From an uncultured archaeon (GTDB lineage Archaea > Aenigmatarchaeota > Aenigmatarchaeia > CG10238-14 > SCSR01), in assembly GCA_938017915.1 (NCBI GenBank), contig CALIKW010000011.1:1-9131 (forward strand): a stretch of 9,131 nucleotides of DNA. Reading direction: 5' to 3'. Shown here piece by piece: positions 1 through 5,412 of the stretch. The notes beneath the pieces were generated by a model. It ran no database searches and had not been told where the DNA came from. It saw only the letters and a list, made by a program, of their open reading frames with translations. Each line of letters opens with the position of its first letter. Position 1 is the first letter of the stretch. Both the position numbers and the translations under genes were made by a program.

Positions 1-2
1 TT

Positions 3-119
3 TCAGGAATTTTGGCTGGTTTCTTTTCCGAATATTTTAAAAAGGATGTTGAGTGTGAGGAAAAAAATTGTATAGCTAAGGGAAATGCTTTCTGCAGTTT
101 TATTATAAAAGAAAGTTGA
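3..119 (+). CDS. V4R-domain protein, C-terminal end (partial)
   Basis: Only the last 38 codons are in the window; the gene enters from the left edge and stops at TGA 117-119. The visible residues have the pattern that ends V4R (4-vinyl reductase) domains: a small-residue 'SGILAGFFSEYF' helix, an acidic strand 'DVECEEKNC', then 'AKGNAFCSFII'. The two cysteines around the Ala-Lys-Gly turn are the family hallmark. V4R domains bind small hydrophobic or tetrapyrrole-like ligands, or act as sensors. In archaea they occur alone or fused to regulators and chlorin-processing proteins, so the role of this protein cannot be told from its tail. It runs convergently towards the small minus-strand gene at 187-243. 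Confidence 0.72.
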   Translation, partial: SGILAGFFSEYFKKDVECEEKNCIAKGNAFCSFIIKES

Positions 120-154
120 GTTTTTAAATCTACTAAGAATTTTAATCTTTAGAG

Positions 155-204
155 TAAAAAAGTAAAAAAGAAGAGACCTGCCAGATTTAGGCAGATGTCT
201 CTTC
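155..204 (-). terminator. Hairpin plus T-tract terminator overlapping the stop of the 18-aa gene
   Basis: On the minus strand, GAAGAGAC, a two-base AT bulge and CTGCC pair with GGCAG and GTCTCTTC across a seven-base loop (13 paired positions). The run TTTTTTACTTTTTT follows at once. The left arm is also the last codons of the 18-residue gene, and its TAA lies in the loop. Archaeal transcription ends readily at T-runs. The hairpin is nearly symmetric, so it may also serve the convergent V4R gene. Confidence 0.6.
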
Positions 205-243
205 TTCAGGTTTAGGCTCTTCTTTCTTCTTTTTCTTTGCCAT
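187..243 (-). CDS. 18-residue charged microprotein
   Basis: This tiny frame reads MAKKKKKEEPKPEEETSA then TAA. It is supported by its surroundings rather than by homology. An SD site GAGGTGA lies at 248-254, four bases before the ATG, a good TATA element lies at 301-308, and a hairpin with a T-run begins at its stop codon. The sequence splits into a basic block (five Lys) and an acidic block (Glu with two Pro), so it is probably disordered. MAKKKK-type starts are also seen on small archaeal ribosomal proteins such as S25e, so a truncated relative of one is possible, but I do not recognise a family. Alternatively the unit may be a small RNA with a fortuitous short frame. The longer 91-codon frame overlapping it is rejected because it ignores the SD site and runs through the terminator. 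Confidence 0.55.
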   Translation of the reverse strand: MAKKKKKEEPKPEEETSA

Positions 244-247
244 TTTT

Positions 248-254
248 TCACCTC
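248..254 (-). promoter_or_regulatory. SD site of the 18-residue gene
   Basis: GAGGTGA on the minus strand, four bases upstream of the ATG whose first base is 243. It is complementary to the archaeal 16S rRNA 3' end and is the main reason to accept this start over the longer overlapping frame that begins at 278. Confidence 0.6.
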
Positions 255-300
255 TTTTTTTTTAAGGGAAGGAATCATTTATTAGCATAAAAGATTGAGG

Positions 301-308
301 ATATAAAA
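301..308 (-). promoter_or_regulatory. TATA box for the 18-residue gene
   Basis: The minus strand reads TTTTATAT, preceded by CGGTTAA, which could serve as the BRE. A start about 26 bases downstream would fall near 278-279 and leave a leader of about 35 bases carrying the SD site at 248-254. Confidence 0.45.
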
Positions 309-377
309 TTAACCGATAACTTTAAGTAAGAGTTCTTCCACTTCACCCTTTTTAAACTTTTCGGATAAGCTTAAATT
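309..377 (-). other. Coding-like remnant without a start (22 codons)
   Basis: Between the glycosyltransferase and the 18-residue gene the minus strand carries a short stretch that reads like the end of a protein: NLSLSEKFKKGEVEELLLKV, then Ile-Gly and TAA at 309-311. It is preceded in frame by another TAA and has no ATG. A GTG inside it would give only 10 residues. It may be the C-terminal scrap of a lost gene, or chance. The TATA box of the 18-residue gene overlaps its stop codon. Confidence 0.2.
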
Positions 378-427
378 TTAAAAAATACAACTAAAAAGTT
401 TACCAAAGAAGCTTAAATCAGACGAAA

Positions 428-1171
428 TTAACCATAATTTTTGAGTAATTTTTCAATTAGCCTCTTTTTCAAAACAATTAGCCTCTCTTTAATTATTTTA
501 TCCTTTGTGTAATTAATCCCGTAGTTCAAAATTTTTATCCACTGACTAGGATTTCGTACAAACTTGCTTTTTAAAATACCACCACATCTTGATAAAATTG
601 GTATAGAAACTTCCCCAACTTTTAAATTGTATTCAAGTGCTTTTAAGTTCATTTCAGTTTCTATGAGAAAGTCATTTGATTTAAGTCTCAGCATATTCCA
701 AGTATTTTTCCGTATCGCCCTAAAGCCAGCCAAAGGATCCCCTTTTAAATTAAAACCAAGAAGTTTGAAGAAACTTTTGATGAAGGGTATATAAACAGCG
801 AATATAAACTTATACCTTTTATCTGAGCATTTACTTCTTAAATTCCTAGATGCCAAAACTAAATCGTATTTTCTAAGCTTATTGAGAATTTTTGGAATGT
901 ATTGAGGAGGGTCTGTTCCATCACCATCAAGAAATATTAATACATCCCCTCTTGCAACCTTTGCCCCCAACTTCATAGCATACCCCTTTCCCTTCTTCTT
1001 GGCTTTTATAACTTTTGCCCCTAATCTTTGAGCAATTAGAGGTGTCATGTCTTTAGAATAATCAACTACTATTACTTCAGCTTTTTTCTGAATTTTTTTA
1101 GGAATAGAGCACAAAACCTTTGCTATAGCTTCTTCTTCATTGCATGTTGGAATTATTATCGATACTCTCAT
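428..1171 (-). CDS. Family 2 glycosyltransferase, DPM1-like (dolichyl-phosphate sugar transferase type)
   Basis: This 247-residue GT-A enzyme probably moves a sugar from a nucleotide donor to a polyprenyl phosphate, or onto a glycan, at the cytoplasmic face of the membrane. In order one sees the nucleotide-binding start VSIIIPTCNEEEAI (residues 3-16), VIVVDYSKD (33-41), the GKGYAMKLGA helix (61-70), the metal-binding DxD in FLDGDGTDPP (D82, D84), DPLAGFRAI (145-153), and ETEMNLKA (171-178) where the catalytic region of DPM enzymes lies. The C-terminus is a basic helix; there is no GtrA-like or multi-pass membrane domain as in longer relatives. The usual VVDxxS motif is one residue short here. 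The ATG is required because strand 1 begins at residue 3. AAGGAGT sits only one base before it, an unusually tight SD. Family assignment is firm; donor and acceptor are unknown. Confidence 0.88.
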   Translation of the reverse strand: MRVSIIIPTCNEEEAIAKVLCSIPKKIQKKAEVIVVDYSKDMTPLIAQRLGAKVIKAKKKGKGYAMKLGAKVARGDVLIFLDGDGTDPPQYIPKILNKLRKYDLVLASRNLRSKCSDKRYKFIFAVYIPFIKSFFKLLGFNLKGDPLAGFRAIRKNTWNMLRLKSNDFLIETEMNLKALEYNLKVGEVSIPILSRCGGILKSKFVRNPSQWIKILNYGINYTKDKIIKERLIVLKKRLIEKLLKNYG

Positions 1172-1178
1172 ACTCCTT
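1172..1178 (-). promoter_or_regulatory. SD site with very short spacing before the glycosyltransferase ATG
   Basis: AAGGAGT on the minus strand directly abuts the ATG, so GGAG is one base from the start codon. SD sites elsewhere in this window are mostly 4-7 bases away. Strand 1 of the enzyme begins at residue 3, so a later start is unlikely. Confidence 0.4.
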
Positions 1179-1345
1179 ATTCAAAATTTAAAAAATTGAA
1201 AGATAAACTTGACTGAAGCTTTCTGAATTTTAAATTTTGAGTTATCAATTCGATTTAGCATTCTTCACTTTAGCTAATTTTTTACTATGAGTGTAATATC
1301 AAAATGCTTTTTATTGCTGAGTTTATCTTACCTAGTTCTGGAAAA

Positions 1346-1353
1346 AGCTTATA
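1346..1353 (+). promoter_or_regulatory. TATA box of the AAA ATPase remnant, leaderless promoter
   Basis: The stretch GAAAAAGCTTATAC ends in a TATA-like CTTATA, with a purine-rich BRE-like block just before it. Its centre is about 26 bases before the ATG at 1377, so transcription would begin at or next to the start codon, giving a leaderless mRNA. The 1351-1385 palindrome overlaps it. Confidence 0.45.
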
Positions 1354-1385
1354 CTCCATAAATACTCGTATTGTTTATGGAGTAT
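1351..1385 (+). repeat. Long palindrome spanning TATA box and start codon (possible operator)
   Basis: A perfect 12-base inverted repeat, ATACTCCATAAA at 1351-1362 and TTTATGGAGTAT at 1374-1385, surrounds an inner inverted repeat AATAC-TC-GTATT at 1361-1372. The left arm overlaps the TATA box and the right arm contains the ATG of the ATPase remnant. A protein bound here would block both TBP and RNA polymerase, so an autoregulatory operator is plausible. As RNA only part of it would be transcribed from the leaderless start, so a DNA-level role is more likely. Confidence 0.55.
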
Positions 1386-1720
1386 TATCCAAGAAAGATA
1401 GAGAAAAAATTGGACGAATGGCTTAGAAGGAAAGAAGCTATTTTAATAAAAGGACCTCGACAAAGCGGCAAAAACAACCTTGTTTCTGTAAAGTATGCTA
1501 TTGGCGTACAGGAGGCAAAGCAGAGATTGATTTCGTGTTGCAAGTGAATGAGAAAATTATTCCTGTAGAAGTTAAGACTGAGACAAAACTGCGTAAGGGT
1601 TTTATAAGTTTTCTAAATACTTACAAGCCAGCACGAGCTTTAGTGTTAACAGAGCAAGAATTTAGAACAGAAAAGATAGGACAAACAACAGTTGCATTTA
1701 TACCTTACTTTTTTATTTAG
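1377..1720 (+). pseudogene. Decayed AAA ATPase with DUF4143-type C-terminus
   Basis: The 5' part reads MEYYPRKIEKKLDEWLRRKE then ILIKGPRQSGK, the classic start of AAA_14/DUF4143 ATPases with a Walker A P-loop near residue 26. Right after the P-loop Lys codon, in a run of five A, one extra base changes GKTTL to GKNNL. Reading without that base gives GKTTLFL and then a stop. The present frame ends at TGA 1545-1547 (56 codons). From about 1499 another frame reads YWRTGGKAEIDFVL and then IIPVEVKTE, the conserved nuclease-like end of these proteins, through IPYFFI and a stop at 1718-1720. Intact members have roughly 400 or more residues; here about 300 are missing between P-loop and C-terminus. 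The gene is therefore broken by at least a frameshift and a large internal deletion. Its promoter region remains well preserved, which suggests recent decay. Confidence 0.8.
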
Positions 1721-1800
1721 TACATTTTTGAGCCACATTCTTCCTTTTTTCAAATTGTAAACATCTTTCATATCTTTAATGCCAATCTTCTTGTTAAAGA

Positions 1801-1812
1801 GTATAGCTATAC
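1801..1812. repeat. 12-base perfect palindrome next to the tRNA 3' end
   Basis: GTATAGCTATAC is self-complementary over all 12 bases and ends three bases from the discriminator base of the tRNA-Leu gene. It may be part of tRNA 3' processing or termination context, or chance in AT-rich DNA. Confidence 0.35.
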
Positions 1813-1815
1813 TAA

Positions 1816-1901
1816 TGCAGGGGCTGGGATTTGAACCCAGGAAGGCACTAAGCCACCAGGTCCTAAGCCTGGCGCCCTTGACCAGACTAGGCGACCCCTG
1901 C
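1816..1901 (-). tRNA. tRNA-Leu, anticodon TAG
   Basis: A complete class II tRNA can be folded. The acceptor GCAGGGG pairs with CCCCTGC, with discriminator A at 1816. The D stem pairs GCC with GGC. The anticodon stem CCAGG/CCTGG encloses loop CTTAGGA at 1861-1867, placing TAG at 1863-1865. A long variable arm is closed by GGC/GCC, and the T arm is CTGGG-TTCAAAT-CCCAG. The anticodon and long variable arm fit leucine; it would read CUA and possibly CUG codons. No CCA is encoded (the next bases are TTA) and there is no intron. The TATA element is probably inside the AT palindrome at 1909-1929. Confidence 0.95.
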
Positions 1902-1908
1902 TTCGAAT

Positions 1909-1929
1909 AATATTTAAAATTTAAATATT
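1909..1929 (-). promoter_or_regulatory. Palindromic TATA region of the tRNA-Leu gene
   Basis: AATATTTAAA and TTTAAATATT form a 10-base inverted repeat around a single A. It lies 8-28 bases upstream of the tRNA 5' end at 1901, covering the expected TATA position (about 1927), and it overlaps the DUF362 stop codon at 1928-1930. Because it is symmetric, TBP could bind in either direction. Confidence 0.4.
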
Positions 1930-2719
1930 AAACTTCTATTTCTTTTATTTTGTTCGGAGATTTTCCAATCCCTCTTTTTAAAGCAAGCTCAAGGTAATAA
2001 ACCTTTTCTTTTCCCAAAATTTTTGCCCCAACAATATCGCAAGCTAAAGCATCTTCGCTTGCAATAGTCAAATCAAACCTTTTTAAATTTCCGAAAAGAT
2101 GGGAGCCAAACATTCCTGTTGTTGCATCTATTACAGCAAGCTTTGGCTTAACTTTTAAAACCAAATCGCACAACCTTTCAGACCAGATTTTATAATCTTC
2201 TTCTTTATGCATATAAGATTTTAAAGGATAGCCTTTGCCAGGTTTTAAAATTCCCATAATATTTTTTAAGCTTAACGTTACTTCGAATGCATGCTCCTTT
2301 AAAACAGGAACAGAAATTAAATAACTTTCTAAAGCAAGTTTAGAAACTTCAGCTTTTTTCCAGAATTTTCCGTTCAATTTTACTTTAATAAATTTATCCT
2401 TATTCAAATTCACAATTTCTACATCATACTTAGACAAAACCTCGTAATAACCAGCTTTTTCAAAACACTTTTCAGTTTCAAAAATAGCAGCCCCTTCTCC
2501 AACTAAAATTTCAAAATTTTTATCCCCTAGATATTTAATAATTCCCTCAACAACTTCAGGTCTTGTTATAGCTCCAGATTCCTTTTCCATGGCTTCAACT
2601 AAGTTTGGTTTGATTAAAATTTTTGACCCTTTTTCTGGTAAGGAGGGAGAAAGCTCTTTCAGCGCAAGAAAAGTTCTCTTAACTATATCATTCCCCTTTG
2701 CTAAAACAACCTTGCTCAT
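1928..2719 (-). CDS. DUF362 family protein
   Basis: This 263-residue protein shows the DUF362 signature throughout: KILIKPNLV (33-41), ITRPEVVEGIIKYL (51-64), the LVGEGAA turn (72-78), VPVLKEHAF (137-145), TLSLKNIMGILKP (148-160), and KPKLAVIDATTGMFG (191-205) followed by ASEDALACDIVGAKILG (220-236). The length fits the core domain alone; the ferredoxin-like 4Fe-4S extension found in many relatives is absent. Family members are widespread in anaerobes and archaea, but the reaction is not established. It diverges from the HAD gene across 32 bases. The tRNA-Leu gene follows on the same strand only 26 bases after its stop. The ATG precedes the first beta strand (SKVVLAKG), which supports this start. 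Confidence 0.85.
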   Translation of the reverse strand: MSKVVLAKGNDIVKRTFLALKELSPSLPEKGSKILIKPNLVEAMEKESGAITRPEVVEGIIKYLGDKNFEILVGEGAAIFETEKCFEKAGYYEVLSKYDVEIVNLNKDKFIKVKLNGKFWKKAEVSKLALESYLISVPVLKEHAFEVTLSLKNIMGILKPGKGYPLKSYMHKEEDYKIWSERLCDLVLKVKPKLAVIDATTGMFGSHLFGNLKRFDLTIASEDALACDIVGAKILGKEKVYYLELALKRGIGKSPNKIKEIEV

Positions 2720-2751
2720 ATTTTGAATTTTTTTAAAATAAAAAATTAAAT
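2720..2751. promoter_or_regulatory. 32-base divergent promoter gap, DUF362 / HAD gene
   Basis: The whole gap between the two start codons is A/T except for one G at 2725. It includes TTTTTTTAAAATA around 2728-2740. No SD fits either start, so one or both transcripts are probably leaderless and the two TATA boxes must crowd or overlap. I cannot assign individual boxes. Confidence 0.4.
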
Positions 2752-3909
2752 GTGGAGGAAGTTAGAGAAAGATATAGAAAGCTTCTTCATGACTTGTATT
2801 TTTCCATAAATTTTAAGCCAAGTTTTCTTTATTCCTTAGTAGTTCAAAATCATTCTGGAAAAATTTCTTACGGAGGAAATTTTCCTGGGGCTAGGAGAAA
2901 GCTTTTTGTTTCGGATGTAGACGGAGTTTTAAACGAGGAAAATTCGCCTTCTCTTTTTGAGTGCTATCTTAAAAATCACTTTAATTTAAAAGTGAGAAAA
3001 AATTCTGAAAGTTTGTGTGATATAGCAAGAAAAATAGGTGAAGCAACAAGGAAAGGAGAAAAGGCTGAAATAGAAAATTCTGTTAAGGAGCTTGAAGAGG
3101 AAATGAGAAATTGCAACATAACTCTTAAGGAGCATTTGAATTCTTGTATAAGTGGAGCAAAAAATTTTAAGTCTAGAAAAAAATTAATCGAAAGTTTTTA
3201 CGAAATCAGAAGATTGGGTTACAAAATAATTCTGAACTCTGGTTCGCCAGAAGATTGCTTAAATTCTTTAGTAAAAGTAAAAAGCCTGCCGGTTGATATG
3301 GCTTTTGGATCCAGATGGTACTTTAAAAATGGAAAATTTTTTGCTATTGAGCCGAATTTAGCTTGCAAGAAAATGGAAATTATGGAAAGAGCTCTCAAGG
3401 GCGAAACGAATTTGTTCAAGAAATCTGTGTTTATAACAGATGATTTTAAAGCTGACAAAGAAGTTTGTTTAGCTGTTGGAATGGCAATAAAATTAGGTGA
3501 AAAAGAAGAAATTCCGCACCCTTTTAAAATAGAATGCAATAATATAAAAGATTTGGTTGATGCAGTAAAGAAGTGGGAAATTTTGCATATTCATTACTTT
3601 ACTCGAAACCCAAAAATTGAACTGAGAATTGTGGAAGAAGTAAAGAAGTTAAAAAATTCGTTTGAGAATCTTGATAAAGAAAACTTTATTAGAGCTTTAA
3701 ATGAAATCTTAGGCTTTATTCCAGCTTATAATATAAAGAAGAAAATTTTTGAAATCAGAAGTTGTGAAAAAGGGATTAAAGAGAAGATGTATAAAATTTT
3801 AATTGAAATGGAAAAGTATGAGCCATTAATGAAAGTTTCTCACGATGAGTTAGAAAAATTCGAAAAAGAGCTTAAAGAAATTGTGAAGTGGTATGGAGAG
3901 AAATGTTGA
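2752..3909 (+). CDS. HAD-superfamily hydrolase-like protein with helical C-terminal extension
   Basis: The 385-residue frame starts at GTG, the first start codon available in frame. HAD motifs appear in order: KLFVSDVDGVL with nucleophile D55 and acid D57; a mostly helical insertion (about 62-145) in the place of a C1 cap; IILNSGSPED with S163 as motif II; CKKMEIM with a motif III Lys (206 or 207); and SVFITDDFKADKE with D230/D231 as motif IV. The SGS motif and cap position resemble the phosphoserine-phosphatase-like (HAD-IB) branch, so a small phosphorylated metabolite is a likely substrate, but none can be named. Residues about 1-48 and 285-385 are outside the HAD fold; the latter is a charged helical region I do not recognise. 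It overlaps the next gene by 17 bases, which suggests co-translation and perhaps a shared complex. Confidence 0.75.
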   Translation: MEEVRERYRKLLHDLYFSINFKPSFLYSLVVQNHSGKISYGGNFPGARRKLFVSDVDGVLNEENSPSLFECYLKNHFNLKVRKNSESLCDIARKIGEATRKGEKAEIENSVKELEEEMRNCNITLKEHLNSCISGAKNFKSRKKLIESFYEIRRLGYKIILNSGSPEDCLNSLVKVKSLPVDMAFGSRWYFKNGKFFAIEPNLACKKMEIMERALKGETNLFKKSVFITDDFKADKEVCLAVGMAIKLGEKEEIPHPFKIECNNIKDLVDAVKKWEILHIHYFTRNPKIELRIVEEVKKLKNSFENLDKENFIRALNEILGFIPAYNIKKKIFEIRSCEKGIKEKMYKILIEMEKYEPLMKVSHDELEKFEKELKEIVKWYGEKC

Positions 3910-5005
3910 ATATTGTGTGAGAAGCGGATTTGATTTTGCAAAAAGGATGCTCCAAGACTTTTTTGATAAAACTTCAATTTCCATTAGCTTGGATGAGGAA
4001 GAATTTCAAGAAGGGGCAAGCGTTTTAAAGAAAATTGAAAAAGACTTTTCAGAGAGAAATTTAAGAGCTTACATGAGGGAAGATGATTTGAAAATTCGGT
4101 TGAACAAGAAAATTCTGGAAAAGGAGTACGAATCCCTTTCAATTCCTTTAAAAGAATTCTACTATGCTTGGTCTGCTTATATAACAAGCTACTTTTATCC
4201 CTATACTTTCTTACTTGAATTTACCAACTACGGCAGAAATCTGAGGGAAAAATTAAGAAACTCTTATTCAAGAGGAAAGATGGAAGAAGATGTTAAGAGG
4301 GAGGTTGAAAGTATAAGGAGGTGGTTTTCTGGTATAGGATTTTGGGCAGAAACTAAAGTGGGGGAAAACCTTCCTTTTGCAAACATTTTTTCAGAAAAAA
4401 TAAGGATTGTTGAAGAAGGTATGTTAGAATTTTTGGATGAATCAGAAGGGTTTAAATTTTGTACGATGCTTGAAAGAAAGGCAAAAGAATCTTTCGTGGA
4501 AGAGTATAAGAAAAAATCTGTTGTTGCAGAAGCAATAAAATATGTTGATAAACTAGAAGAAGATTTTTCGTTTGGTCTTGAAAAACTTATGATTAAAATT
4601 AAAAAGGGTGAAATGGACATAGAAGAAATTTTTTCTCCTGTAAAAATTTTTATAGTAGAGCCGCAAGTTGAGGAAATTCACAAAAATTACTTAGAACTTA
4701 CGAAAAATATTATAACGAGAAATTGGAGTATCGTTAAAAGGGATATGGAGGAACTTTGCAACAACTTAGAAAAAATGGGTGAGGATGAACTTTTTGAAAA
4801 GGGCTTAAACTTAATTTCTTCTATTGAAAGGGAATTTGGTGAAGTAAGTGGTTTGGAAAGTGGGAAAATGTATATAGAAGATCTTCTTAAAAATCAAGCA
4901 ACTCAACCAATTTATTCAGGCTTAAGGGAGTGGTTGCTTGATGTTGAAAAATTTTGCAGAAAATTCGGAGAAAGAAGAATTAAAGAATTTTACTCAAGTG
5001 GTTAA
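3893..5005 (+). CDS. Unrecognised 370-residue helical protein, coupled to the HAD gene
   Basis: The ATG lies 17 bases inside the end of the HAD gene, with no clear SD of its own, so translation is probably coupled. The protein is almost entirely predicted helix: Lys/Glu-rich heptad-like stretches (about 115-145, 190-240, 265-310) without signal peptide, nucleotide-binding or metal motif. One segment is odd: residues 89-110, starting FYYAWSAYITSYFYPYTF, have 11 aromatics in 22 positions. It could be a surface that inserts in a membrane interface or a protein contact. Its overlap with the HAD gene and the terminator-like structure after it suggest a two-gene unit. No function is proposed. Confidence 0.7.
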   Translation: MERNVEYCVRSGFDFAKRMLQDFFDKTSISISLDEEEFQEGASVLKKIEKDFSERNLRAYMREDDLKIRLNKKILEKEYESLSIPLKEFYYAWSAYITSYFYPYTFLLEFTNYGRNLREKLRNSYSRGKMEEDVKREVESIRRWFSGIGFWAETKVGENLPFANIFSEKIRIVEEGMLEFLDESEGFKFCTMLERKAKESFVEEYKKKSVVAEAIKYVDKLEEDFSFGLEKLMIKIKKGEMDIEEIFSPVKIFIVEPQVEEIHKNYLELTKNIITRNWSIVKRDMEELCNNLEKMGEDELFEKGLNLISSIEREFGEVSGLESGKMYIEDLLKNQATQPIYSGLREWLLDVEKFCRKFGERRIKEFYSSG

Positions 5006-5011
5006 AATTAT

Positions 5012-5058
5012 TTCAACTTTAACCGTAGGAGTACGTTGAAGATTTTTTCTTTTTCTTT
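5012..5058 (+). terminator. Hairpin and T-tract after the HAD/helical gene pair
   Basis: CGTA and TACG enclose a GGAG loop (5024-5035). The right arm continues without a break into TTGAA (5036-5040), which pairs with TTCAA at 5012-5016 across a seven-base left bulge. ATTTTTTCTTTTTCTTT follows immediately. This fits a 3' end for the upstream pair. The T-run also lies just ahead of the next gene, so it may overlap that gene's promoter. Confidence 0.4.
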
Positions 5059-5070
5059 AAATCTAAGCTT

Positions 5071-5412
5071 ATGTCAAGATATGAAAGAAAAGGCAAGCTT
5101 GAGAAATTGAAAAGTTTGTTGGGGAAATACATCCCAAAGCCTGGGCTTGCAGGAGGTATTGGTGCAATAATAGGGTCTGGAGCTGGTTTTACAGTAGGCT
5201 TTCTTGGTTCATCCGTTCGCTACCTAATTAAGGAAGGGGTTTGGTACTTAGTAAATGGAGGGGGAATGGATGCTATAGCAAAAGCTTATGAGCAAGGAAT
5301 AAGGAGTGGAGGAGATTTGGCTTTAGTTGGTAGCTTAGGGGGCTTAATACTTTTTGCAAAGTGCAGGGATTATGTGCTTGAATTTTTTGGATTAAAGGAG
5401 GTGAGTGAATGA
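5071..5412 (+). CDS. Small glycine-rich membrane protein (operon gene 1)
   Basis: This 113-residue protein has a basic N-terminus (residues 1-23), then a long Gly/Ala-rich hydrophobic stretch with GGIGAIIGSGAGFTVGFLG (28-46). A second hydrophobic stretch is LALVGSLGGLILFA (83-96). The Gly spacing (GxxxG-like) is typical of tightly packed transmembrane helices or of pore-forming, holin-like small proteins. I recognise no family. With the basic start inside, two passes would place both ends in the cytoplasm. No SD precedes the ATG, which comes after AAATCTAAGCTT, so it may be the leaderless first gene of the operon. Its stop shares the ATGA with gene 2. Confidence 0.65.
   Translation: MSRYERKGKLEKLKSLLGKYIPKPGLAGGIGAIIGSGAGFTVGFLGSSVRYLIKEGVWYLVNGGGMDAIAKAYEQGIRSGGDLALVGSLGGLILFAKCRDYVLEFFGLKEVSE
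5396..5404 (+). promoter_or_regulatory. Near-perfect SD site for operon gene 2
   Basis: AGGAGGTGA lies four bases before the ATG at 5409, inside the end of gene 1. It is the strongest SD match in the window and implies efficient internal initiation. Confidence 0.65.

Noticed and set aside
3..278. 91-codon minus-strand open frame starting at 278
   Set aside because: It runs through the hairpin/T-tract and opposite the V4R tail, ignores the SD at 248-254, and has low-complexity composition from T-rich DNA read in the wrong frame.
564..794. Plus-strand open frame of 76 codons
   Set aside because: Lies antisense inside the well-supported glycosyltransferase; no promoter or SD, composition of a shadow frame.
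1535..1720. A separate 61-codon gene starting at GTG 1535
   Set aside because: The conserved YWRTGGKAEIDFVL block begins upstream of this GTG in the same frame, so it is the tail of the broken ATPase, not an independent gene.
1801..1901. tRNA-Leu as an integration site with an att duplication
   Set aside because: No second copy of the tRNA 3' end and no integrase were found in the window; an element boundary further out cannot be excluded.
3219..3539. Minus-strand open frame of 106 codons
   Set aside because: Antisense to the HAD motifs II-IV region, which is clearly coding on the plus strand.
3984..4620. Two minus-strand open frames (3984-4187 and 4264-4620)
   Set aside because: Ser/Phe-rich mirror frames opposite the Lys/Glu-rich 370-residue protein; no start signals.
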